Shown here: positions 23,971-31,822 of the stretch, in pieces | Position numbering within the stretch: the first letter of the stretch is position 1 | Layout of the letters: each line of letters starts with the position of its first letter | DNA from: Streptomyces sp. ICC1 | GTDB lineage: Bacteria; Actinomycetota; Actinomycetes; Streptomycetales; Streptomycetaceae | Direction: 5' to 3' | NCBI RefSeq assembly: GCF_003287935.1 | Contig: NZ_CP030287.1 | Span: 5,287,022 to 5,351,021 of the forward strand | Length of the DNA stretch: 64,000 nt | Program-made: the position numbers and the translations under genes | The notes under the pieces: generated by a model | Told to the model about the DNA's origin: nothing | The model's input: the letters and a program-made list of their open reading frames with translations, nothing else | Databases searched by the model: none

Positions 23971-26078
23971 GCGGGGACCTCCGTGCTTGCAGCGGTGTTC
24001 TTGGTGTCGCTGGTTTCGGTAGCGGTGTCGTCGGCGTCGCCGAGCGGGTGGAGCTTGTTCGCCTTGCGGATCTCGTCGACGATACGGCCGATGATCTCCG
24101 TGATGCCGAAGTCCTTCGGGGTGAAGACCGCGGCCACCCCGGCGGCCTTGAGCGCCACGGCGTCGGCATTCGGAATGATGCCCCCGAGGACGACGGGGAT
24201 GTCACCCGCCCCCGCCGCGCGCAGCCGCTCCAGGACGTCGGGGACGAGCGCGCTGTGCGAGCCGGACAGGATGGACAGGCCCACGCAGTGCACGTCCTCG
24301 GCCAGGGCCGCGGAGGAGATCTCCTCCGGCGTCAGCCGGATGCCCTGGTAGACCACCTCGAAACCGGCGTCGCGGGCCCGTACGGCGATCTGCTCGGCGC
24401 CGTTGGAGTGCCCGTCCAGGCCGGGCTTGCCGACCAGCAGCCGCAGCCGGCCGGAGCCGAGCTCGTCGGCGGTGCGGGAGACCTTCGCGCGGACGAGGGC
24501 CATGGGGGTCCCCTCCTCGGCGGTCACGGCCACCGGGGCCGAGGAGACCCCGGTCGGCGCCCGGAACTCCCCGAACACCTCGCGCAGCGCGGTGGACCAC
24601 TCGCCGGTCGTGACGCCCGCGCGGGCGCACTCCAAGGTGGCCTCCATCAGGTTCTCGTCCCCCGCGGCGGCCTCCTTCAGCCGGTCCAGGGCCTGCATCA
24701 CCGTCGGGAAGACGAACGGGTCGCCGCCCCCCTGCCGGTCCGCGGACTCCTGGCGTTCGGCCCGCCAGCGGCCGATCCGCTCCACGGTCAGCGCCTCGAC
24801 CGCCGGGTCCACCGTCATGATGGCCCCGTCCAGGTCGGCGGTGAGCGGGTTCTCCTCGGTCTGCTGGAAGCAGTTGACGCCGACGATCTTGTCCTCGCCG
24901 GTCTCGATCCGGGCCCGCCGCTCGGCGTGCGAGGAGACCAGCTCGCCCTTCAGGTACCCGGACTCGACGGCCGCCATAGCGCCGCCCATCTCCTGGATCC
25001 GGTCGATCTCCGCCAGGCACTCGGCCACCAGGGACTCGACCTTGGCCTCGATGACGTGCGAGCCGGCGAAGATGTCCTCGTACTCCAGCAGGTCGCTCTC
25101 GAGGGCCAGGACCTGCTGGATGCGCAGCGACCACTGCTGGTCCCAGGGCCGGGGCAGGCCCAGCGCCTCGTTCCAGGCGGGCAGCTGCACGGCGCGGGCG
25201 CGGGCATCTTTGGAGAGGGTGACGGCCAGCATCTCCAGCACGATGCGCTGGACGTTGTTCTCCGGCTGCGCCTCGGTCAGGCCGAGCGAGTTGACCTGGA
25301 CGCCGTAGCGGAAGCGGCGCTGCTTGTCGTTCTCGATGCCGTAGCGCTCGCGGGTGACCTTGTCCCAGATGCGGCCGAAGGCGCGCATCTTGCACATCTC
25401 CTCGATGAAGCGGACGCCCGCGTTCACGAAGAAGGAGATGCGGGCGACGACCTCGCCGAAGCGCTCCGGCGGGACCTGGCCCGAATCGCGCACGGAGTCC
25501 AGGACGGCGATGGCCGTGGCCATCGCGTAGGAGATCTCCTGGACGGGCGTGGCCCCGGCCTCCTGCAGGTGGTAGCTGCAGATGTTGATCGGGTTCCACT
25601 TCGGGATGTGGTTGACCGTGTACGCGATCATGTCCGTCGTCAGGCGGAGCGAGGGCCCGGGCGGGAAGACGTGCGTCCCGCGCGAGAGGTACTCCTTGAC
25701 GATGTCGTTCTGGGTGGTGCCCTGGAGCTGGGCGATGTCCGCGCCCTGCTCCTCGGCGGCCACCTGGTAGAGCGCCAGCAGCCACATGGCGGTGGCGTTG
25801 ATCGTCATCGAGGTGTTCATCTGCTCCAGGGGGATGTCCTGGAACAGCCGCCGCATGTCGCCCAGATGGGAGACCGGGACCCCGACCCGGCCGACCTCGC
25901 CGCGGGCGAGGATGTGGTCGGGGTCGTAGCCGGTCTGCGTCGGCAGGTCGAACGCGACCGACAGGCCGGTCTGGCCCTTGGCGAGGTTGCGGCGGTACAG
26001 CTCGTTGGACGCCTCGGCCGTGGAGTGGCCGGCGTACGTCCGCATGAGCCACGGACGGTCCTTCTGGCGCTCTGTCAT
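23967..26078 (-). CDS. meaA: Ethylmalonyl-CoA mutase (MeaA), B12-dependent
   Basis: A 703-aa adenosylcobalamin enzyme that rearranges (2R)-ethylmalonyl-CoA to methylsuccinyl-CoA. Residues 1-520 form the mutase TIM barrel: RTYAGHSTAEASNELYRRNL, GLSVAFDLPTQTGYDPDH, NTSMTINATAMWLLALYQ and GTTQNDIVKEYLSRGTHVFP. The C-terminal cobalamin domain carries the base-off motif DGHSNG in VGKPGLDGHSNGAEQIAV and GLSILSGSHSALVPDVLERL. MeaA can be told from methylmalonyl-CoA mutase by context: it lies 31 nt after crotonyl-CoA carboxylase/reductase and overlaps the lyase gene. No separate small subunit is needed. Confidence 0.93.
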   Translation of the reverse strand: MTERQKDRPWLMRTYAGHSTAEASNELYRRNLAKGQTGLSVAFDLPTQTGYDPDHILARGEVGRVGVPVSHLGDMRRLFQDIPLEQMNTSMTINATAMWLLALYQVAAEEQGADIAQLQGTTQNDIVKEYLSRGTHVFPPGPSLRLTTDMIAYTVNHIPKWNPINICSYHLQEAGATPVQEISYAMATAIAVLDSVRDSGQVPPERFGEVVARISFFVNAGVRFIEEMCKMRAFGRIWDKVTRERYGIENDKQRRFRYGVQVNSLGLTEAQPENNVQRIVLEMLAVTLSKDARARAVQLPAWNEALGLPRPWDQQWSLRIQQVLALESDLLEYEDIFAGSHVIEAKVESLVAECLAEIDRIQEMGGAMAAVESGYLKGELVSSHAERRARIETGEDKIVGVNCFQQTEENPLTADLDGAIMTVDPAVEALTVERIGRWRAERQESADRQGGGDPFVFPTVMQALDRLKEAAAGDENLMEATLECARAGVTTGEWSTALREVFGEFRAPTGVSSAPVAVTAEEGTPMALVRAKVSRTADELGSGRLRLLVGKPGLDGHSNGAEQIAVRARDAGFEVVYQGIRLTPEEISSAALAEDVHCVGLSILSGSHSALVPDVLERLRAAGAGDIPVVLGGIIPNADAVALKAAGVAAVFTPKDFGITEIIGRIVDEIRKANKLHPLGDADDTATETSDTKNTAASTEVPA

Positions 26079-26109
26079 CTCAGGCTGTCCCTTTGGCCTT
26101 TGAGGCGTC

Positions 26110-27447
26110 TCAGATGTTACGGAAGCGGTTGATCGCGTCGAGGTGCGTCGCCCGCATCTCGTGGTCCCGGACGCCCAGGCCCTCCTCGGGGGCCAGCGCG
26201 AGGACGCCGACCTTGCCCTGGTGGAGGTTGCGGTGGACGTCGTAGGCGGCCTGGCCGGTCTCCTCCAGGGAGTAGACCTTCGAGAGGGTGGGGTGGATCT
26301 TGCCCTTCGAGACCAGGCGGTTGGCCTCCCACGCCTCGCGGTAGTTCGCGAAGTGCGAGCCGATGATCTTCTTGAGGGACATCCACAGGTAGCGGTTGTC
26401 GTACTCGTGCATGTAGCCCGAGGTCGAGGCGCAGGTGGTGATGGTGCCGCCCTTGCGGGTGACGTACACGGAGGCGCCGAAGGTCTCGCGGCCGGGGTGC
26501 TCGAAGACGATGTCGATGTCCTCGCCGCCGGTCAGCTCGCGGATGCGCTTGCCGAAGCGCTTCCACTCCTTGGGGTCCTGGGTGTGCTCGTCCTTCCAGA
26601 ACTTGTAGCCCTCGGCGCTGCGGTCGATGATCGCGGTCGCGCCCATCGCCCGGCAGATGTCCGCCTTCTGCGCGCTGGAGACCACGCAGATCGGGTTGGC
26701 GCCGCCGGCCAGCGCGAACTGGGTGGCGTACGAGCCGAGGCCGCCGCTCGCACCCCAGATCAGGACGTTGTCGCCCTGCTTCATGCCGGCGCCGTTGCGG
26801 GAGACCAGCTGGCGGTAGGCCGTGGAGTTGACCAGGCCGGGGGAGGCGGCCTCCTCCCAGCTGAGGTGGCCGGGCTTGGGCATCAGCTGGTTGGACTTGA
26901 CGAGTGCGATCTCCGCCAGGCCGCCGAAGTTGGTCTCGAAGCCCCAGATGCGCTGCTCGGGGTCGAGCATCGTGTCGTTGTGGCCGTCCGAGGACTCCAG
27001 CTCGACCGAGAGGCAGTGGGCGACGACCTCGTCGCCGGGCTTCCAGGCGTTCACGCCGGGGCCGGTGCGCAGCACGACGCCCGCGAGGTCCGAGCCGATG
27101 ACGTGGTACGGGAGGTCGTGGCGCTTGGTGAGCTCCGAGAGGCGCCCGTAGCGCTCCAGGAAGCTGAAGGTGGACACGGGCTCGAAGATCGAGGTCCACA
27201 CGGAGTTGTAGTTGACCGAGGAGGCCATGACGGCCACCAGGGCTTCGCCCGGGCCGAGTTCCGGCACGGGGACCTGGTCCAGGTGCAGGGACTTGCGCGG
27301 GTCCTTCTCGCGGGTGGTGAGCCCGGCGAACATCTCCGCCTCGTCCTTGTGCACGGTGATCGCGCGGTAGGAGTCGGGGAGCGGCAGGGCCGCGAAGTCG
27401 GCGGACGTGGCGCTCTGCGACTGGATCGCGTCCAGGATGTCCTTCAC
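26110..27447 (-). CDS. ccr: Crotonyl-CoA carboxylase/reductase
   Basis: A 445-aa medium-chain dehydrogenase/reductase that reductively carboxylates crotonyl-CoA with CO2 and NADPH to ethylmalonyl-CoA. The GTG at 27447 (VKDILDAIQSQ) follows GGAGG and gives the normal length; numbering from it, Asn81 (SSVNYNSVW), Phe170-Glu171 (WGFETNFGG) and His365 (IIGSHFANYR) fall exactly on the residues known to form the CO2 pocket of Kitasatospora Ccr. The NADPH-binding loop is WGASGGLGSYATQFALAGG. It heads the operon ccr-meaA-mcl-maoC-acd. The product also supplies ethylmalonyl-CoA to polyketide synthases. Confidence 0.96.
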   Translation of the reverse strand: MKDILDAIQSQSATSADFAALPLPDSYRAITVHKDEAEMFAGLTTREKDPRKSLHLDQVPVPELGPGEALVAVMASSVNYNSVWTSIFEPVSTFSFLERYGRLSELTKRHDLPYHVIGSDLAGVVLRTGPGVNAWKPGDEVVAHCLSVELESSDGHNDTMLDPEQRIWGFETNFGGLAEIALVKSNQLMPKPGHLSWEEAASPGLVNSTAYRQLVSRNGAGMKQGDNVLIWGASGGLGSYATQFALAGGANPICVVSSAQKADICRAMGATAIIDRSAEGYKFWKDEHTQDPKEWKRFGKRIRELTGGEDIDIVFEHPGRETFGASVYVTRKGGTITTCASTSGYMHEYDNRYLWMSLKKIIGSHFANYREAWEANRLVSKGKIHPTLSKVYSLEETGQAAYDVHRNLHQGKVGVLALAPEEGLGVRDHEMRATHLDAINRFRNI

Positions 27448-27664
27448 GGTGTTGCCTCCGGCCGTGCGCTGATGAGGGTGCGCTGAGGGAAACGGGTTGC
27501 GTGGAGCGGTGGAGAGATGTTTTGGGGCGCCGTCGATTCGGCTGGGGTGCTGCTGCGCGTTGCCTGTGGTGGGGCGTTGCGGGTGCCTGGTGACGCAGGC
27601 GTCCGGGGCGCGTTCCGTGCCGAGTGGGCTGGGCCGCGGGGACATCCGGACGAGATTCAACGTA

Positions 27665-27700
27665 TGGCACCCCGTGTCACTCAGCAAGGCACCGGGTGCC
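27665..27700. promoter_or_regulatory. Paired palindromes upstream of ccr, probable operators
   Basis: Two related inverted repeats lie about 220 bp before the ccr start: TGGCAC-CCC-GTGTCA (27665-27679, one mismatch) and GGCACC-G-GGTGCC (27688-27700, perfect). Their centres are 22 bp apart, two helical turns, so two dimers would sit on one face of the DNA. A further 10-bp palindrome TGATCGATCA is at 27744-27753. The rest of the 429-bp gap to the TetR gene has no coding signal besides that gene's terminator. The neighbouring 275-aa TetR is the obvious candidate to bind. Confidence 0.6.
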
Positions 27701-27790
27701 AAAACTTTCTCTCATTTGCCGATTGACCTGCACCGATGAGCGATGATCGATCAGAGTTACCGGCGAGTAGGGGCAACCCGGACAAACGAA

Positions 27791-27821
27791 AGCGGCCGCA
27801 CCCGGAACGGGAGCGGCCGCT
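27791..27821. terminator. Terminator of the ccr-linked tetR
   Basis: AGCGGCCGC (27791-27799) pairs with GCGGCCGCT (27813-27821), and CCCG/CGGG extend the stem inside after one A-A mismatch, with loop GAA. It lies 56 bp beyond the end of the leftward tetR and upstream of the ccr promoter region, insulating the two. Confidence 0.8.
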
Positions 27822-27876
27822 GTGACGCGAGCTACACGCGAGCCGCGCGTGAGGTGCACGCGCGCCGCGACGGGTA

Positions 27877-28704
27877 CTACTGCTTGTTTCTGAGCGCTTC
27901 CTCGATGGTCCGCATGACCTCGTCCAGCGGCGCGTCCGTACGGGCCACCGCCACCAGCACCTCGCCCTGCGTGCGGACCGAGGCCGCGGGAGCCGCCGGG
28001 GCGGCCGGCACCGCGCTGAGCGTGCGCCCCGCGCCGATCCCGCTGCCGAAGGTCTTGCGCACGATCGAGAAGGCGTGGTCGAGCTGCGCCTCCACGTCCC
28101 CCTGGCCGCCCGCCCGCAGCCAGCGCCGCAGCACGTGGTTGTGGGCCGTGACCACCGCCGAGGCGGCGACCTCCGCCAGCAGCGGGTCGTCGTTGCCGTC
28201 GTGGTGGTCCTGCTCGTCGAAATGGGCCAGCAGGTAGCGGGTGAACAGCCGCTCGTAGCGGGCGACCGAGGCGATCTCCCGCTCGCGCAGCGCCGGCACC
28301 TCGCGGGTGAGCCGGTAGCGCTCCACCGACACCGCCGGCGAGGCGGCGTACATCTTCATGACTTCCTTGATCCCCCGGCACACCGTGTCGAGCGGGTGCT
28401 CGTGCGCCGGGGCCACGTCCAGGACGGCCTCGGCGCGGGTCAGGGTGTCGTCGTGGTCCGGGAAGATCGCCTCTTCCTTGGACCGGAAGTGCCGGAAGAA
28501 GGTCCGCCGCGCGACCCCGGCCACCGAGGCGATCTCGTCGACCGTCGTCGCCTCGTACCCCTTGGTCGCGAACAGCTCCATCGCGGCCGCCGCCAGCTCC
28601 CGGCGCATCTTGAGCCGCTGCGCGGCCGCCTTGGTGCCGGCCGGGCTCTCCGGGGCGTCGGAGGCCGAGGAGGCACGGGGCGAGGTCTTGGCGGGCTGGG
28701 ACAT
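27877..28704 (-). CDS. TetR-family regulator next to the ethylmalonyl-CoA operon
   Basis: A 275-aa regulator. HTH at about residues 32-78: RRELAAAAMELFATKGYEAT, VDEIASVAGVARRTFFRHF with recognition helix GVARRTFFRHF and the family's RSKEEAIF. The effector domain is longer than usual and ends in an Ala/Pro linker (SAVPAAPAAPAASV) plus a final helix DAPLDEVMRTIEEALRNKQ. I use the ATG at 28704 (MSQPAKTSP); an in-frame ATG at 28722 is an alternative and neither has a good ribosome site. Same strand and immediately upstream of ccr but separated by a terminator, so it is likely a dedicated regulator with its own promoter. The ligand could be an acyl-CoA; this is inference. Confidence 0.85.
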   Translation of the reverse strand: MSQPAKTSPRASSASDAPESPAGTKAAAQRLKMRRELAAAAMELFATKGYEATTVDEIASVAGVARRTFFRHFRSKEEAIFPDHDDTLTRAEAVLDVAPAHEHPLDTVCRGIKEVMKMYAASPAVSVERYRLTREVPALREREIASVARYERLFTRYLLAHFDEQDHHDGNDDPLLAEVAASAVVTAHNHVLRRWLRAGGQGDVEAQLDHAFSIVRKTFGSGIGAGRTLSAVPAAPAAPAASVRTQGEVLVAVARTDAPLDEVMRTIEEALRNKQ

Positions 28705-28862
28705 AGAGCGAAAGTACTTCATTTGTACGGGAGAGCGCTCCCGAGGGGGGTGGGACGGGGATGGATCGTCAGATTGGTATAAGAGCCAGCCCCGGGACGA
28801 CGGGACCGCGGGACCGCGGGACCACGGGACATGGGGGTGACGGGACAAGGGGGTGACGGGCC

Positions 28863-29444
28863 TCAGCCCCCGACGCCCCGCAGGGCCATGGCGACGGCCG
28901 CGTCGGTGACCACGTCCGGGTCCTCACCGGAGGCCGCCTCGATCCGGCGGACGGCGGCGTCCACGACTCCCTGCAGGAGCATCGCCGCCAGCCTCGGCTC
29001 CTTCTGTCCGAGCGCCGCGAGCGCCTCGACGATCATCGCGATCAGCCCCCCGTGGGCCGCGCGGATCTTCTCGCGCGCCCCGGCGTCCAGCTCGCTCGCC
29101 GAGATCGCCACCACCGCCCGGTGCCGGCGGTCCCCCACCAGCCCCAGCTGGCTGCGGACGTACGCCTCGATCTTAGCCTCCGGCGTCTGCGCGTCCGACA
29201 TAGCCGCCTCGATCTCGGCCGCCCACACGGGGAAGTCCACCGCGCAGAGCTCCTCGACGACGGCGGCGCGAGAGCGGAAGTACTCGTACACGGAGGACCT
29301 GGCGAGGCCGGTCCTCTCGGCGAGGGCGGGGAAGGTCAGCGCTTCCGTCCCCCCTTCGGACAGCAGGGAACGCGCGGCGTCCAACAGGGAGCCGCGCTGC
29401 ATCGACCGGTGCTCGGCCACGGAGGCCGCTCGAATCCTGGGCAC
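28863..29444 (-). CDS. TetR/AcrR family transcriptional regulator
   Basis: A 193-aa regulator with HTH QRGSLLDAARSLLSEGG, then LTFPALAERTGLARSSVYEYF (recognition helix GLARSSVYEYF) and RSRAAVVEELCAVDF. The C-terminal domain is compact and Ala-rich (LAAMLLQGVVDAAVRRIEA). The GTG at 29444 gives MPRIRAASVAEHRS; a later ATG at about 29402 (MQRGSLLDAA) is also possible. It lies between the ccr-linked tetR and whiG with no partner gene on either side, so its targets are not evident. Confidence 0.83.
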   Translation of the reverse strand: MPRIRAASVAEHRSMQRGSLLDAARSLLSEGGTEALTFPALAERTGLARSSVYEYFRSRAAVVEELCAVDFPVWAAEIEAAMSDAQTPEAKIEAYVRSQLGLVGDRRHRAVVAISASELDAGAREKIRAAHGGLIAMIVEALAALGQKEPRLAAMLLQGVVDAAVRRIEAASGEDPDVVTDAAVAMALRGVGG

Positions 29445-29516
29445 GCGTCCACTCTACGGACGTCCCGCAAGGCCGTCGCGCCCCCGGCCGCACCCGCGGC
29501 CGCGCCCGCGGCCCGA

Positions 29517-30353
29517 TCAGCGTCCGACGTCCGCCAGCTTCGCCCGCAGCTGGAGCACCGACTTGGTGTGGATCTGGCTGACGCGGCTCTCCGTCACACC
29601 GAGCACGTTGCCGATCTCGGCGAGCGTGAGCCCCTCGTAGTAGTAGAGGGTCACCACCGTCTTCTCCCGCTCGGGCAGCGTGTTGATGGCCCGTGCCAGC
29701 AGTCGCCGCAGCTCGCGGTCCTCCGCGACCTCCACCGGGTTGTCGGCGGCGGTGTCCTCCAGGGTGTCCATCAGCGAGAGGCGGTCGCCGCCCTCTCCGC
29801 CGACGTGCAGCAGCTCTTCCAGGGCTACCACGTTGGCGAGCGACAACTGGCTGAAAACCGCGTGGAGTTCCTCCACGGCGATACCCATCTCACGGGCGAC
29901 CTCGACCTCGGTCGGGGTACGCCTCAACTGGGCCTCCAGCGTGGCGTAGGCCCGCTCCACGGCCCGCGCCTTCTGCCGAACCGACCGCGGGATCCAGTCC
30001 AGCGCCCGCAGTTCGTCGATCATCGCGCCCCGGATCCGGGTGATCGCGTACGTCTCGAACTTGATGGACCGCTCGATGTCGAACTTCTCGATGGCGTCGA
30101 TGAGTCCGAAGACCCCGGAGGAGACGAAGTCGGCCTGTTCCACATTGGGCGGCAGGCCGACGCTGACCCGCCCGGCCACGTACTTCACGAGGGGCGAGTA
30201 GTGCAGGATCAGCTGCTCCCGCAGCCGCTCGTCACCCGAGTCCTTGTACGAGCGCCACAGCACCTCCAGGGACGAGGGCGCGGTGGACCGCTCGCTGCTG
30301 CGCGCAGCGGGGGGCACCGCAGCGCGGTCAGACCCTGAGGTGTGCTGGGGCAT
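29517..30353 (-). CDS. whiG: RNA polymerase sigma factor WhiG (FliA family)
   Basis: A 278-aa sigma factor that starts the sporulation programme in aerial hyphae; in Streptomyces it drives whiH and whiI and is held by an anti-sigma factor with c-di-GMP. Region 2 is [20 protein letters not shown] with [19 protein letters not shown] and [19 protein letters not shown]; region 3 is [20 protein letters not shown]; region 4 is [20 protein letters not shown] with the [18 protein letters not shown]. The ATG at 30353 gives [10 protein letters not shown]. The length and the match to FliA-type, rather than SigF-type, sigma factors make the assignment firm. Confidence 0.95.
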   Translation of the reverse strand: MPQHTSGSDRAAVPPAARSSERSTAPSSLEVLWRSYKDSGDERLREQLILHYSPLVKYVAGRVSVGLPPNVEQADFVSSGVFGLIDAIEKFDIERSIKFETYAITRIRGAMIDELRALDWIPRSVRQKARAVERAYATLEAQLRRTPTEVEVAREMGIAVEELHAVFSQLSLANVVALEELLHVGGEGGDRLSLMDTLEDTAADNPVEVAEDRELRRLLARAINTLPEREKTVVTLYYYEGLTLAEIGNVLGVTESRVSQIHTKSVLQLRAKLADVGR

Positions 30354-30562
30354 GCTTCGCCTTTGCCGGAGCCGGATTCCTTGGGAGCGTAGCGTGACGG
30401 AAGTGTCGCGGTGCGCGAAGAGTACGGGATCGCGCGGGCCGACAAGGGCGCCCCGGCTCGCGCGGGCGACCCGGGACCGGCGCCTGGCGCACGGTCCCGG
30501 CGACTGCCGCCGGGAGGACCGCGTCTCTCATCGGCTTCACTCTTTCACCGGAACTCCCCAGG

Positions 30563-31822
30563 TCAACGACCGCCTCGCCGGGCAACGCCGGTTTGTATGC
30601 CTCCCGCAGGCGCTCGCGGGATCAACTGCCAGCCGTCGCCCTGCCGTTCGACGAACCCCAGAGAGTGAAGTTCGTACAGTCTGCCGATGACTTCATCGGT
30701 GCCGGTGCCCGCGGCGAGGGCGACCTCCGCCGGATCGGCGAGCCGCCCGGCCGGAAGCGCTTCGAGCACCCGGACGGCTGCGGGGTCCAGGAGGTCCCGG
30801 GCGAGCACCGGACCGCGCCGCTCGGGGGCCAGCTCGCCCATGGCTCCGACCAGCTCGATGACCTCCATCGCGTCCGTGACCAAGGTGGCCTCGCCGCGCA
30901 GCAGCTCGTGCACGCCGGCCGACAGCCCGCTCGTGGCCGGGCCGGGGACGCCCATGGTGCACCTCCCGAGCGCCTGGGCCCGCCGGGCGGTGACGAGGGA
31001 GCCGCTGCGGTGGGCGGCCTCCACCACGACCGTGCCCCGGGTCAGTGCGGCGATGACGCGGTTGCGCAGGACGAACCGGCTCGGCGTGGGGTGGCTGCCG
31101 GGCGGCAGCTCCCCGAGCAGCAGCCCTTGGGCGGCGATCCGGCCGAACAGTCCGGCGTGCCCGCGGGGATACGGGACGTCCACGCCGCAGGCCAGCACGG
31201 CGGCCGTGGCCCCGCCGGCGCCGAGGGCCCCGCGGTGGGCGGCGCCGTCGATGCCGTAGGCGCCGCCCGAGACGACCACCCAGCCGTGCTCGGCGAGCCC
31301 GGCGGCGAGGGACTGTGCCATGTGCGCCCCGTACGGGGTGCAGGCGCGGGCCCCGACCACGGCCACCGAGCGCAGGGCCCAGGTCCGCAGGCTCGCCCGG
31401 CCGCGCACCCACAGCCCGAGGGGCCGGGCGTCACCGAGGCCGTCCAGCTGGGTCGGCCACTCCGCCGATCCGGGGCAGACGAACCGGCCGCCCGTCTCGG
31501 CGGCGGCCGCCAGGTCCCGCCGGGGGTCGGCGAGGGCGGCCCGTCTGCGGTAGCCGGCCAGCCGCTCGGCGCCGGCCCCGCCCGGCAGGCCGGGCGGCGG
31601 CTCGGGCGCGGTCAGCAGGCGGATCAGCCCGACGGCCCCGTACGCGCGCAGCCAGCGCCCGCCGAGCGCCTCCCCGGGCTCCAGCACCCGGGTCAGCGCG
31701 GCCCGCGCGAGCACCTCGTCGCACGGCTCCCCGTCCTGCGCCGCGGCCGCCCTCGCGCCCGGCCGGTGCGCACCGTCCGGCCCGGCCGGCGGCTCCGGCC
31801 CGGCCGGCCCGGGCCCGGTCAT
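30563..31822 (-). CDS. dprA: DNA-processing protein DprA/Smf
   Basis: A 419-aa protein of the DprA family, which binds single-stranded DNA and loads RecA during DNA uptake. The Rossmann-like core contains SVAVVGARACTPYGAHMAQS, VVVSGGAYGIDGAAHRGAL and NRVIAALTRGTVVVEAAHRS followed by GSLVTARRAQALGR. The C-terminal winged helix (PAEVALAAGTGTDEVIGRLY) is present. The N-terminal 130 residues are Ala/Pro-rich. ATG 31822 overlaps the yifB stop (ATGA). Streptomyces is not known to be naturally competent in a simple sense, so the role may be in general recombination. Confidence 0.92.
   Translation of the reverse strand: MTGPGPAGPEPPAGPDGAHRPGARAAAAQDGEPCDEVLARAALTRVLEPGEALGGRWLRAYGAVGLIRLLTAPEPPPGLPGGAGAERLAGYRRRAALADPRRDLAAAAETGGRFVCPGSAEWPTQLDGLGDARPLGLWVRGRASLRTWALRSVAVVGARACTPYGAHMAQSLAAGLAEHGWVVVSGGAYGIDGAAHRGALGAGGATAAVLACGVDVPYPRGHAGLFGRIAAQGLLLGELPPGSHPTPSRFVLRNRVIAALTRGTVVVEAAHRSGSLVTARRAQALGRCTMGVPGPATSGLSAGVHELLRGEATLVTDAMEVIELVGAMGELAPERRGPVLARDLLDPAAVRVLEALPAGRLADPAEVALAAGTGTDEVIGRLYELHSLGFVERQGDGWQLIPRAPAGGIQTGVARRGGR

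Noticed and set aside
27448..27702. 85-residue N-terminal extension of Ccr
   Set aside because: The frame is open, but starting at the GTG with GGAGG at 27447 places all CO2-pocket residues at their known numbers; the extension also covers the palindromic operators.
30354..30430. Possible BldD box upstream of whiG (around GTGACGGAAGTGTCG)
   Set aside because: BldD is known to control whiG in Streptomyces, but this sequence does not fit the inverted-repeat consensus well enough to call.
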